The position numbers and the translations under genes were made by a program. Source: Bacillota bacterium (lineage in GTDB: Bacteria; Bacillota; Clostridia; Lachnospirales; Lachnospiraceae). Taken from it: DNA of 29,315 bases. Below, in pieces: positions 1 through 7,914 of this stretch (position 1 is the stretch's first letter; the number at the start of each line of letters is the position of its first letter). The notes under the pieces are model-generated. The model saw only the letters and a program-made list of their open reading frames with translations, did no database searches and had not been told where the DNA came from. The stretch is from contig JAEWPQ010000157.1 in the NCBI GenBank assembly GCA_023460575.1, forward strand, positions 1 through 29,315. The letters run 5' to 3'.

Positions 1-202
1 AAAATCCCCCATCCTGAAATACTGCTATGTAGTTGGTGATTCCGATCAGATGCTTTTTCTCTGAAATCCCATCCCAGTTGGTAAAGGTTAAATACACACC
101 ATAGATAAATGGAATGATGACTACTGCAAAGAAGAAAAACATTGCCGGACCAGCAAACATCATATATGTTTTTATTTTATTGGACATCGCATTTTTTCCC
201 AT
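1..202 (-). CDS. ABC sugar transporter permease, N-terminal part (cut by window edge)
   Basis: The first 67 codons of a membrane protein are readable on the minus strand. The start ATG at 202-200 lies about 8 bases downstream of an AAGGA ribosome site. An alternative in-frame ATG lies at 187. The protein begins MGKNAMSNKIKTYMMFAGPA, then has a hydrophobic membrane segment (about residues 18-36) and the short sequence YLTFTNWDG. This matches the N-terminal pattern of MalF/UgpA-type sugar permeases (binding-protein-dependent transport, inner-membrane component). It starts 22 bp after the stop of the sugar-binding lipoprotein, so the two are co-transcribed and very likely form one importer. The C-terminal part, including the EAA loop, lies outside the window, so the substrate cannot be told. 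Confidence 0.85.
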   Translation of the reverse strand, partial: MGKNAMSNKIKTYMMFAGPAMFFFFAVVIIPFIYGVYLTFTNWDGISEKKHLIGITNYIAVFQDGGF

Positions 203-224
203 AAAAGCATTCCTTCCCTATCCC

Positions 225-1586
225 CTATTTCTTGGATTTCCAATAGCCTTCTAAGTCAGCTGCAAGGCCGGCACGGTCTGTTTTTCCTCCCAGATATTTC
301 TGTACAAAACCACCGCATACAGACCAGTGATCTCCAGGCAGTCCGTTATACTGGTCAAAAGTCAGTCCTGCATCTGCGTATGCCTTTAATGCCTGCCCCA
401 GCTTATTGTCAGGGGAAGCGTTGAAGGTACTAAAGCATGGTACTGCAAGAATCTGGTTTGCCACAATATCCTGGGCTGTCTTATCATAGACCAGCCAGTT
501 TAAAAAGTCTTTCGCAGCCTGGATCTGTTCCGGAGAAGCGTTTTTATCAATCATAATCTGTTTGGAACCAACCGCATTGACCAGAGTGTTGAACTTATCA
601 TCCTTCGTATTCTGAACAACAGGAAGCATGCCAAACTCAGAACTGGAATCTGCAAATCCGGATACAACTTCCCATACCCAGTTACCGTTAAACCAGAATG
701 CAACATCCCCTTCTGCAAAATAGGCATTATCCGTATCGTAATCTGCCGCAAGAGGATCTTTACCATTGATGTTATATTTCATAAGTACATCAAAGGTATC
801 AAACAGGCTGTTAAATCTTGCATTGTCAGCCAGCTTTGCGGAGCCGTCCTTTAACGAACCGATAATATCTTCTGCTCCTTTGGAAGTTCCATCCTGCTCT
901 TCATACATAAGTCCCAGATAATGAGCTCCCAGTGACCAGTCCTCTTTGGAGATACAGACTGGTTTTTCCATTCCTGCTGCAACCAGTTCATCGCAGATTG
1001 CTTTAAAATCATCAAGATTTTTTATGGATTTTTCATCAAAATCCTTTCCCAGCGTCTTTTCGATGGCGGTTCTGTTAAATAAAAGTCCTCTGCCTTCCAG
1101 ACTGAATGGGAATCCATACAGCTTTCCGCCTACCTTTACACCGTATTTATCTCCGCCGTCGGCCACCCATTTTTCCCCATCTAACGGGAGGGCCTTTTGT
1201 TCTGCAAGAGCTACAATATCGTTGCAGTCCATAATAGCAAGCGTGGGAGCATCTCCTGCTGCATATCTTTTCTGAATTGCCTCGTAGGGAGAATCTCCCT
1301 CTGAAATAGAAGTCATCTCTACAGTAACTCCGGTTTTTTTCTTATAATCCTCAAACGCCGGTTCAAAAAATTTCTCCATGCCTGCCTTTGTGTTTAAAAT
1401 GGTGATGGTGACTCCATTTGCCCCAGCTCCTGCGCTCTGAGATGATTCTGCTTTGTTTCCTTCTGTACTTCCTGCTGCCGTTGTGCCTGCGTCCCCCTCA
1501 AGTGTCTTGCTCCCGCCGCTGCATCCAGCTGCAGAAAGCACCATAATAGCTGCCAGTCCCAATGAAAGAACCTGATTTCGTTTCAT
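225..1586 (-). CDS. ABC transporter sugar-binding lipoprotein (family 1 solute-binding protein)
   Basis: A 453-residue extracytoplasmic solute-binding protein of the MalE/UgpB type, which captures a sugar or oligosaccharide outside the cell and passes it to the ABC permease encoded next. The N-terminus is a lipoprotein signal: basic MKRN, a hydrophobic stretch, and the lipobox LSAAGC with the lipidated Cys at residue 22. A low-complexity Ser/Gly/Ala/Thr linker follows (about residues 23-57), then the mature domain starting near VTITILNTK. The GGGAGG ribosome site is about 7 bases before the ATG. A TTGACA-17-TATACT promoter overlapping a LacI-type operator lies about 80-105 bp upstream. The neighbouring glycoside hydrolase suggests a plant or host glycan fragment as ligand, but the specificity is not visible. 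Confidence 0.93.
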   Translation of the reverse strand: MKRNQVLSLGLAAIMVLSAAGCSGGSKTLEGDAGTTAAGSTEGNKAESSQSAGAGANGVTITILNTKAGMEKFFEPAFEDYKKKTGVTVEMTSISEGDSPYEAIQKRYAAGDAPTLAIMDCNDIVALAEQKALPLDGEKWVADGGDKYGVKVGGKLYGFPFSLEGRGLLFNRTAIEKTLGKDFDEKSIKNLDDFKAICDELVAAGMEKPVCISKEDWSLGAHYLGLMYEEQDGTSKGAEDIIGSLKDGSAKLADNARFNSLFDTFDVLMKYNINGKDPLAADYDTDNAYFAEGDVAFWFNGNWVWEVVSGFADSSSEFGMLPVVQNTKDDKFNTLVNAVGSKQIMIDKNASPEQIQAAKDFLNWLVYDKTAQDIVANQILAVPCFSTFNASPDNKLGQALKAYADAGLTFDQYNGLPGDHWSVCGGFVQKYLGGKTDRAGLAADLEGYWKSKK

Positions 1587-1664
1587 TCCAATACCTCCCT
1601 GATATTCTGATTTTCCGCAAAATATACCGCCTCATGAAAGCGTCTTTGCGTATGCTGTACCCTG

Positions 1665-1693
1665 AGTATATTCCTCTCTGTGCCTCATGTCAA
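1665..1693 (-). promoter_or_regulatory. Sigma-A promoter of the sugar ABC transporter operon
   Basis: On the minus strand a consensus -35 TTGACA (1693-1688) is separated by exactly 17 bases from -10 TATACT (1670-1665), directing transcription into the binding-protein gene at 1586. The -35 hexamer is part of the palindrome at 1688-1703, so a bound repressor would block it. The rest of the 313-bp gap between 1587 and 1899 is AT-rich and holds only this promoter, the operator and the regulator's terminator. Confidence 0.8.
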
Positions 1694-1704
1694 CCGCTTG
1701 ACAT
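1687..1704. promoter_or_regulatory. LacI-family operator
   Basis: The 18-base sequence ATGTCAACCGCTTGACAT has perfect 7-bp arms (ATGTCAA/TTGACAT) around a central CG step, which is the geometry typical of LacI/GalR-family operators. It overlaps the -35 box of the sugar-transporter promoter and lies about 200 bp past the 3' end of the adjacent LacI-family gene. The pairing of that regulator with this site is inferred from proximity. Confidence 0.75.
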
Positions 1705-1861
1705 ATTTTCGTGTTATCTACAAATTTTTAATGTAATTTTTTGTGCATTTTTACTAATTATATAATGTTTTTATAGATTATATATTTGTACTTTCAAATT
1801 TCAGGCACATTTCCTATAGGTCAATCGCTTATAATATTTTACTACTCTTTTCCACAATAAA

Positions 1862-1894
1862 AAAGACACTGGTTTTTCACTTTCCAGTGTCTTT
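1862..1894 (-). terminator. Rho-independent terminator after the LacI-family gene
   Basis: A perfect 11-bp stem (AAAGACACTGG / CCAGTGTCTTT) with an 11-base loop starts 6 bases after the regulator's stop region. On the minus strand it is followed by TTTATT, a short U-tract. It separates the regulator transcript from the transporter promoter. Confidence 0.85.
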
Positions 1895-1899
1895 CCTAT

Positions 1900-2877
1900 T
1901 TATGATGAATTCCTTTTCACCAGAGTAACCGGCAGTTTAAACTGTTCCGGAACTGCTTCGTGATCCAGACTTCTCTGTATAAATTCAATGGCCCATTCCG
2001 CCATCTCCTTAACCGGCTGTCTGATGGTGGTAATGGTGGGCGTAGTCAGTCTTGCAATATCCACATCATCAAACCCCACCAGCCGTATCTGTCCCGGTAT
2101 GGAGATGTTCATCTCCGCACAGATCTGAATGGTCTGGGCTGCAATTAAATCGCTGCTTGCAAATATGCCGTCTGCTCCAGGATCAGCCTCAATGGCCTTT
2201 CTGATATGCTCATGATAATCCAGAGTATTGTAAATCGTGCTGGACGCCATTACTTCCCGGTGGCGCACTCCGTATTTCTCACATACAGCTATAAATCCTT
2301 CCGCTCTCGCATCTGCAGGCATGTTTTCATTCTTGATTCCGCTTAAGTGAAGCAGATTCTTTCAGCCGCAGGATATTAAATGCTCCGTCGCCAGACAGCC
2401 TCCCTGATAATTATCGCACTGGATTCCCACCGTTCCGGCTTCTAAGTTACGTTCTATGGTAATGACAGGAATGTCTAAATTCTTCATCTCTTCAATATCA
2501 ACGTTTCGGCTGCAGAGTACAATCCCGGATACCCGGTTGCTTTTAAACATCTGGATGTATTCCAGTTCCTTTTCATTCTTTTCTTTTGAATTGCACAGCA
2601 ATATCTTGTATCCTTTATTGGCGGCTGCATTTTCTAAGTTGCTGATAAGTTTGGCAAAGTAAGGATGCACAATGTGGGGGACGATGATCCCGATGGTATT
2701 GGTTCTCTGCATGGAGAGAGACCGTGCCAGTTCATTGGGCTGATAATTCAGCTCCTTCATGACATCGTAAACCTTTTTTCTGGTCTGCTCACTGATATAG
2801 CCCCGGTTATTAATGACTCTCGAGACAGTGGTGACCGTAACTTCTGCCCGTTCGGCCACATCTTTAAGAGTTGCCAT
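1900..2877 (-). pseudogene. LacI/GalR-family transcriptional regulator interrupted by an in-frame TGA
   Basis: Read in one frame this is a 325-codon LacI-family repressor, the normal family length. Residues 1-171 carry the N-terminal helix-turn-helix (LKDVAERAEVTVTTVSRVIN) and the first half of the periplasmic-binding-protein-like effector domain. The last part (140 residues from the ATG at 2322, preceded by 13 in-frame codons reading KNLLHLSGIKNEN) supplies the second half, including GIFASSDLIA and IRLVGFDDVDIARL. The break is a single TGA codon at 2364-2362, with no frame change between the two parts. A C-to-T change of an Arg CGA codon would explain it. The truncated product would keep its DNA-binding domain but lose half of the effector domain. 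A base-call error or readthrough cannot be excluded. The GGAGGAG ribosome site precedes the start. Confidence 0.85.
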
Positions 2878-2928
2878 TGGTCAATCTCCTCCTGCTGTCC
2901 TTTATTATTAAAATCAAATTTCGGGTTC

Positions 2929-2957
2929 AGTATACCATATTGCCCGGCTATGGTCCA
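2929..2957 (-). promoter_or_regulatory. Probable promoter of the LacI-family gene
   Basis: On the minus strand TGGACC (2957-2952, 4 of 6 matches to -35) lies 17 bases before TATACT (2934-2929), 52 bp upstream of the regulator's start. The regulator may also be read through from the glycoside hydrolase gene, since no hairpin is visible between 2878 and 2998. Confidence 0.45.
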
Positions 2958-2998
2958 GTATAATCCCACTCCAGACAATATTTCTTTCCCTGCCGTCT

Positions 2999-4534
2999 CT
3001 ATGCCTGATGCTTACTGATACGGACCGCCATATATTCCTTCCCCGGCAGTTCCACTTTAAATTTCCCCTTAAATACTCCCATGTCCTGAATTTCCATATC
3101 CCATGTATCAATAACTTCCACATCAAATTCCGTTGTATCATCAAAGTTAAATTCCCGGAAGGAAGGTCTGTTAAATCCATAGTAGTACAGATAATAGCTT
3201 TTAATTTTCAGTATCATGGAGCCGACACCTTCAGCGGTTGCGCATACCTCGTCCCAGGCCTGTTTTAACGGCATCAGACCATAGCCCGGCGTTTCCGATA
3301 ATATCCGATACAGAAATTTCAGCCTTTCAGGGCTTTCTCCGTGTAAAACGCCGCCGTGGGACCACCACAGTATCCCATCCGGGTTCATATAAGTCTCTCC
3401 ATGACCGGCATATCCCCCTCTTAAGCTGGCCTCCCAGAATCTGCGTACCAATTCCTTACCGCTGATGTTTCCCCAGCCATGCTGGATGTTTCCTTCATAG
3501 GCTATTTCATCCAGTACTACCGGCTTTTTATACCTTTCTCTCCATTCATCCACGTATTCAGCCGTCTTATAAATATCCTGTCTCTGTATGCTGCAGTGGG
3601 TGACCCATGGTCTGGAATAATCATAAAAAGGTCTGCAGTTATGAATGGATCTTAGATGATTGTATTTGTCATTTCTGCAGATGATTCCTGCAAAATGTTC
3701 CCAGTCCTCCACCGATTTCTGAGGCATAAGGTCATATTCATTGGCAAGTGACCACCAGACATTCCTGTATGCAGCAAATCTGGCAATCACATAGTTCCAG
3801 TACAATTCGTCCTGTTCCCTGCTCATAAGACTGAATCCCCACCTGTCGTAAGGATGCATAACGATCAAATCCGCTTCGATGGACAATTCTCTCAACTGTC
3901 TGATACATTCTTCAATATGCCGGAAATGTTCCGGGTTAAAGCGGTAATAATCCCACTGGTTTCCCTCCGCTCTTCCATTAAACAGCTGAAAATTATCACT
4001 GGTTAATTTTGTGCTGTCGCAGGGTGTCCCTATGTATGGATAAGATATCGGTTCATTTAAATTGTAATCATAATGTTTCGGTAAAATACAGAAACGAATT
4101 TTGTTAAATGCGCTCTTCTTAAGAGTCTCAAGTGTCTGTTTCTGCAATTCTACCGATTGCAGCTCCCATACATAGCAGGTCGTTCCAATGGAATAATAAG
4201 GAACTCCGTCCTCATAGGCAAAATGATATGTATTTGCAACACGGACAGGTCCGTGATTGTTGCCGGAAGCCGGAAGTACTTCAAAGGTTCCTTCCCAGGT
4301 CTTCTCAGAAAAGCTTCCGAAGATCAAAAATTCATAGCTTCCTTCAAAGGAAGGCATAAACCGAACCACATAGTTCCCGTCTCCGTCATAAAACCCATCC
4401 ACTGTTTTGCATTCATGAGCGCCGGTGAAGGTTCCCTGGATCTTATAATCCACAAACGGATTTTTATCCGTGTGACCGGGACAGGTAATTTCCCAGGTAT
4501 CCCATTTTTCAAGTTTCTGAATAAACTCTGCCAT
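2999..4534 (-). CDS. Glycoside hydrolase-like protein (DUF5060 + DUF4038-type TIM barrel + C-terminal beta domain)
   Basis: A 511-residue protein without a signal peptide, so probably cytoplasmic. Residues about 5-88 look like the beta-sandwich DUF5060 domain. Residues about 100-425 look like a (beta/alpha)8 hydrolase barrel of the DUF4038/apiosidase-like group, and the last 80 residues resemble the DUF5605-type C-terminal beta domain. Clan-A catalytic candidates are visible: the acid/base pair Asn265-Glu266 in WWSLANEYDLM and the nucleophile Glu343 in VVLDEIAYEG. An AGGAGA ribosome site precedes the ATG by 6 bases. It probably cleaves an oligosaccharide imported by the neighbouring ABC system. 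The bond specificity is unknown. Family placement is from motif recognition and not from a search. Confidence 0.8.
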   Translation of the reverse strand: MAEFIQKLEKWDTWEITCPGHTDKNPFVDYKIQGTFTGAHECKTVDGFYDGDGNYVVRFMPSFEGSYEFLIFGSFSEKTWEGTFEVLPASGNNHGPVRVANTYHFAYEDGVPYYSIGTTCYVWELQSVELQKQTLETLKKSAFNKIRFCILPKHYDYNLNEPISYPYIGTPCDSTKLTSDNFQLFNGRAEGNQWDYYRFNPEHFRHIEECIRQLRELSIEADLIVMHPYDRWGFSLMSREQDELYWNYVIARFAAYRNVWWSLANEYDLMPQKSVEDWEHFAGIICRNDKYNHLRSIHNCRPFYDYSRPWVTHCSIQRQDIYKTAEYVDEWRERYKKPVVLDEIAYEGNIQHGWGNISGKELVRRFWEASLRGGYAGHGETYMNPDGILWWSHGGVLHGESPERLKFLYRILSETPGYGLMPLKQAWDEVCATAEGVGSMILKIKSYYLYYYGFNRPSFREFNFDDTTEFDVEVIDTWDMEIQDMGVFKGKFKVELPGKEYMAVRISKHQA

Positions 4535-4685
4535 GTCATTCTCCTAATTTTTTATGATTAAATGAGGATTATAAATCCATCTCTATATAATAGATACCGC
4601 AATTGGAGCTATTACGCAAGGGAAATAGAAAAATCCCCTGAAAAAAGTCAGTACAATCCAAATAAGGTATTCCTGCTTCCATGGA

Positions 4686-4731
4686 AGAAAAGAAGGAATG
4701 CTCTTATTTAACAGAACACTCCCTCTTCTTT
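4686..4731 (-). terminator. Rho-independent terminator of the dehydratase operon
   Basis: About 22 bp beyond the etfA stop, the segments 4692-4704 and 4713-4725 form a 13-bp stem (three G-U pairs in the minus-strand RNA) with an 8-base loop. The stem is extended by AAGAA/TTCTT and followed by a pyrimidine-rich TTCTTTTCTT stretch. It marks the end of the nine-gene operon that starts at 15121. The rest of the 4535-4752 gap is AT-rich. It should hold the glycoside hydrolase promoter, but I cannot assign a convincing -35/-10 pair. Confidence 0.75.
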
Positions 4732-4752
4732 GTATTACGATTCCATTCTCTG

Positions 4753-5931
4753 TCAATCCAGAGATTGAATGATTGATGGTATCACTTTATAGAGATCGCC
4801 GACAATTCCATAATCCGCCACTTCAAATATAGGTGCATTTTCATTGGTATTAATCGCAATGATCTGTTCAGAACCCTGCATACCAGCTACATGCTGGATC
4901 GCTCCAGATATTCCGCATGCGATATAGATCTTAGGCTTTACAGTGGTTCCTGTCTGTCCAACCTGATAGGCGTGGTCAATCCAGCCTGCATCTACCGCAG
5001 CCCTGGAACCTGCAACTACACCGCCAAGCTTGTCTGCAAGCTGCTTTAAAAGTTCAAAACCTTCTGCTTTTCCTAAACCCATACCGCCGGATACGATGAT
5101 TTCCGCATCTGAGATTGCAATCATTTCTTTTACACTTCTGACTACATCAAGCACCTTCGTACGAATATCCCCATTTAAAAATTCAGTTTTCAATTCCACT
5201 ACTTTACCGGTTCTTCCCGGTATACGCTCTGCCTTTGCCATAACCCCCGGTCTTACCGTAGACATCTGAGGTCTGTGATTCGGACATACAATGGTAGCCA
5301 TCAGATTTCCACCGAAAGCAGGGCGCGTCTGTCTGATTTTTTTATCCTCCGGATCAATCTCCAGCCTGGTGCAGTCAGCTGTCAGTCCTGTATTTGCTTT
5401 CACTGCAAGAATCGGGCCCAGATCACGGCCGATGTGGGTAGCTCCAAGAAGCACGATTTCCGGCTTGTATTCATTGATTGCTTCAGTAATCACCTTGCCG
5501 TAACCGTCAGTGGTGTAATGTTCCAGTTCCGGTGCTTCTGCCAGATACACCTTGTCTGCACCATACTCAAATAATTCACTCACAAGCCCAGCCACTCCGT
5601 TTCCGCAAAGCACCGCGCATAACTCAGTGCCAATCTCTGCAGCCAGTTTTTTTCCTTCGCCTAAAAGTTCAATTGCTACAGGCATAATTTCACCCTGACG
5701 CTGCTCTGCAAAGACCCATACCCCTTTGTAGGCACTTAAATCTTTCACTTCTTTTGTTTCTTCCGTCTTTTCGATTGCCATAAACGGACATTTCTCTACA
5801 CAGACACCGCAGCCCGTACAGGCAGTACCGATTACTGCCAGCCTGCCTTCCATGGTAATGGCATCAAATGGACAGTTCTTCACACAGATGGAACAGCCTT
5901 TGCATTTTTCTTTTATAACATTAACAGCCAT
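4753..5931 (-). CDS. etfA: Electron transfer flavoprotein alpha subunit with N-terminal 2x[4Fe-4S] ferredoxin domain
   Basis: A 392-residue EtfA. Residues 1-60 are an added ferredoxin domain with two CxxCxxCxxxCP motifs (Cys10/13/16/20 and Cys38/41/44/48). The rest is a normal EtfA: an N-terminal Rossmann-like domain followed by the C-terminal FAD-binding domain with GSRAAVDAGW, QVGQTG and YIACGISGAIQHVAGM. Similar ferredoxin-fused EtfA proteins are known from Acetobacterium (caffeyl-CoA reductase CarE and lactate dehydrogenase partner LctC), where they belong to electron-bifurcating or -confurcating complexes. Here it is the last gene of the dehydratase operon, directly after a bifurcating-type EtfB and an acyl-CoA dehydrogenase. 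It probably links enoyl-CoA reduction to NADH and ferredoxin. The ribosome site before the ATG is weak, so translation may be coupled to etfB 21 bp upstream. Confidence 0.95.
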   Translation of the reverse strand: MAVNVIKEKCKGCSICVKNCPFDAITMEGRLAVIGTACTGCGVCVEKCPFMAIEKTEETKEVKDLSAYKGVWVFAEQRQGEIMPVAIELLGEGKKLAAEIGTELCAVLCGNGVAGLVSELFEYGADKVYLAEAPELEHYTTDGYGKVITEAINEYKPEIVLLGATHIGRDLGPILAVKANTGLTADCTRLEIDPEDKKIRQTRPAFGGNLMATIVCPNHRPQMSTVRPGVMAKAERIPGRTGKVVELKTEFLNGDIRTKVLDVVRSVKEMIAISDAEIIVSGGMGLGKAEGFELLKQLADKLGGVVAGSRAAVDAGWIDHAYQVGQTGTTVKPKIYIACGISGAIQHVAGMQGSEQIIAINTNENAPIFEVADYGIVGDLYKVIPSIIQSLD

Positions 5932-5952
5932 ATCTATACACCGACCCTTCCC

Positions 5953-6738
5953 TTACAGATAATGTTTCTCTTTTAATTTGTCAACCAGTTTGCTGCTCAT
6001 TTCATCGATTGAGCCAGAAAGCATCTCACCCTTGCCTTTTGCCGGAGGAGTAAAGGAACGGAATACCTGAGTCGGAGAAGCGTTAAGGCCGCAGTCCTTT
6101 GGATCCAGTTCTACATCCAGGTGATTCCAAACCGGAATTTCTTTTTTATATGCATCTACAATTTTACCAATGCTCATATATCTGGGTTCATTTAACTCTT
6201 TCACACAAGTCAGGAGACATGGTGTCTGGACTTCAATCACCTCGTAGCCGTCTTCCATCTGCCTGTGTACAGTGACCTTGCCGTCTCCCAATTCAATATC
6301 CTCAACGTAAGTAACCACCGGTATTCCAAGTCTCTCCGCTACCTGGGGTCCAACCTGCGCCGTATCACCGTCTATTGCCTGACGTCCTGCAAATACCACA
6401 TCAACATTTCCAACCTTATGAATGCCTGCAGCGATGGTAGTGGAAGTTGCACACGTATCCGCTCCGCCAAATGCACGGTCGCTTAAAAGATATGCCTCAT
6501 CCGCTCCCATAGCCAGGCACTCTCTTAACATATAGGAAGCCTGAGGCGGTCCCATCGTCAGTACCGCTACTGTCACATCTTTATTCTGGTCCTTTATCTG
6601 AAGTGCTGCTTCCAGGGCATTGGCATCATCTGGGTTTAAGATGCTTGGAACACCATCCCGGATCAGGGTTCCCTTTACCGGATCAATTTTCACCTCATTG
6701 GTGTCCGGTACCTGTTTTACACAAACCAAAATCTTCAT
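5953..6738 (-). CDS. etfB: Electron transfer flavoprotein beta subunit, bifurcating type
   Basis: A 261-residue EtfB, partner of the ferredoxin-fused EtfA that follows. It opens MKILVCVKQVPDTNEVKIDP and carries ILNPDDANALEAALQIKD, VAVLTMGPPQA, SDRAFGGADTCATS and GRQAIDGDTAQVGP. As I recall, these segments match the EtfB of Acidaminococcus fermentans, the structurally studied electron-bifurcating Etf. The MGPP loop belongs to the beta-FAD/NADH region in that group. The protein should hold the bifurcating FAD and oxidise NADH, passing electrons to ferredoxin and to the acyl-CoA dehydrogenase encoded 18 bp upstream. It differs clearly from the second EtfB in the window (17975-18751), which lacks the MGPP loop. 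Confidence 0.95.
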   Translation of the reverse strand: MKILVCVKQVPDTNEVKIDPVKGTLIRDGVPSILNPDDANALEAALQIKDQNKDVTVAVLTMGPPQASYMLRECLAMGADEAYLLSDRAFGGADTCATSTTIAAGIHKVGNVDVVFAGRQAIDGDTAQVGPQVAERLGIPVVTYVEDIELGDGKVTVHRQMEDGYEVIEVQTPCLLTCVKELNEPRYMSIGKIVDAYKKEIPVWNHLDVELDPKDCGLNASPTQVFRSFTPPAKGKGEMLSGSIDEMSSKLVDKLKEKHYL

Positions 6739-6756
6739 TTTAACTTTTCCCCTCTC

Positions 6757-7896
6757 CTACTTTTTCAGCAGCTTGCCCGCAATTACCATTTGCTGAACCT
6801 GTGAAGTTCCTTCATAAATTGTAAATACACGACAGTCTCTGTATAACCGTTCGATCTTGTAATCACTGATGTATCCGTAACCGCCATGGATCTGCACTGC
6901 CTTTGCTGCTATTTCATTGCAGACCTCTGCTGCATAGTACTTTGCCATAGACGCATTCATTGATGCATCCTGTCTGGTATCCATTAAATATGCAGTTTTA
7001 TAAACCAGCTGCTTTGCTGCTTCAAGCTTTGTCGCCATGTCTGCAATCATGAAGCCGATTGCCTGGAAATCACCGATTCTTCTTCCAAACTGTTTTCTTT
7101 CTTTTGCATATTTAATAGCCTCATCAAGACATGCCTGCGCAACTCCGATGGACTGAGCCGCAACACCCATACGTCCTGTATCCAGAGTCTTCATCGCATT
7201 GATAAAGCCTTTGTTGATTTCACCAAGAACATTGCTTTTATGTACCTTTACCTGCTCCAGTATAATATCACTGGTGGCACAGCCATGAAGCCCCATCTTG
7301 TCTTCCGGTTTTCCGCAGGATACGCCCTCCTGCTTCATATCTACGATAAATGCAGTGATACCCTTGCTTCCTTTTGACATATCCGTTTTCGCATATATAA
7401 CCGCAAAATCTGAAAGAGGCGCCATGGTAATAAATGTCTTACGACCATTTAAAATATAGTAATCTCCATCCTCAACTGCAGTCGTCGTCATACCGCCTGC
7501 ATCGGAACCTGCTCCTGGTTCCGTGAGACCAAATGCAAGAATCTTCTCACCGGTAACAACAGGGCGGAGATACTTTTCTTTCTGCTCATCTGTACCGGAT
7601 AAAAGAAGCGGTCCTCCGGACAGTGAGTTGGGGGAAGATACATAAAGACTTGCAACCGCACTTACTCTTGAAATCTCTTCCATTACAAGCACATAAGATC
7701 TGGCATCAGCTCCCTGTCCGCCTAATTCTTTCGGAATCTTGATTCCGAAGAAACCTGCTTTTGCCATCTTATCCAGTACTTCTTTGGGGAACACTCCGCT
7801 TTCCTCAACCTCTTCCTGAAGCTCTTTTGTCAATTCTTTTTCTGCGAATTCCCTGGCTAATTTTCTGATCAGCTCGTGTTGTTCCGTAAAAAACAT
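6757..7896 (-). CDS. acdB: Acyl-CoA dehydrogenase (enoyl-CoA reductase of the dehydratase operon)
   Basis: A 379-residue FAD acyl-CoA dehydrogenase of standard length. Visible features are the FAD/substrate segment ILAFGLTEPGAGSDAGG (about residues 120-136), the ARG/QFGR region RKQFGRRIGDFQAI, and the C-terminal QIHGGYGYISDYKIERLYRD followed by IYEGTSQVQ, whose Glu362 is the expected catalytic base. A strong GGAGGAG ribosome site precedes the ATG. It lies between the acyl-CoA ligase and etfBA, as acdB does beside etfBA in the C. difficile had cluster. By that analogy it reduces the 2-enoyl-CoA made by the dehydratase to the saturated acyl-CoA. The gene symbol is by analogy only; substrate chain type (isocaprenoyl, cinnamoyl, acryloyl and others) is not resolved. 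Confidence 0.93.
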   Translation of the reverse strand: MFFTEQHELIRKLAREFAEKELTKELQEEVEESGVFPKEVLDKMAKAGFFGIKIPKELGGQGADARSYVLVMEEISRVSAVASLYVSSPNSLSGGPLLLSGTDEQKEKYLRPVVTGEKILAFGLTEPGAGSDAGGMTTTAVEDGDYYILNGRKTFITMAPLSDFAVIYAKTDMSKGSKGITAFIVDMKQEGVSCGKPEDKMGLHGCATSDIILEQVKVHKSNVLGEINKGFINAMKTLDTGRMGVAAQSIGVAQACLDEAIKYAKERKQFGRRIGDFQAIGFMIADMATKLEAAKQLVYKTAYLMDTRQDASMNASMAKYYAAEVCNEIAAKAVQIHGGYGYISDYKIERLYRDCRVFTIYEGTSQVQQMVIAGKLLKK

Positions 7897-7914
7897 GGAT
7901 TTCTCCTCCTACTC

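Noticed and set aside
1635..1648. cre-like (CcpA) sequence TGAAAGCGTCTTTG just downstream of the sugar-transporter promoter
   Set aside because: The first eight bases fit, but at least three positions of the second half deviate in either orientation, so it is too weak to call.
2323..2364. Frameshift in the LacI-family gene
   Set aside because: The 13 codons between the TGA and the downstream ATG are in the same frame, so it is a nonsense codon and not a frameshift. Selenocysteine was also considered, but nothing in this family supports it.
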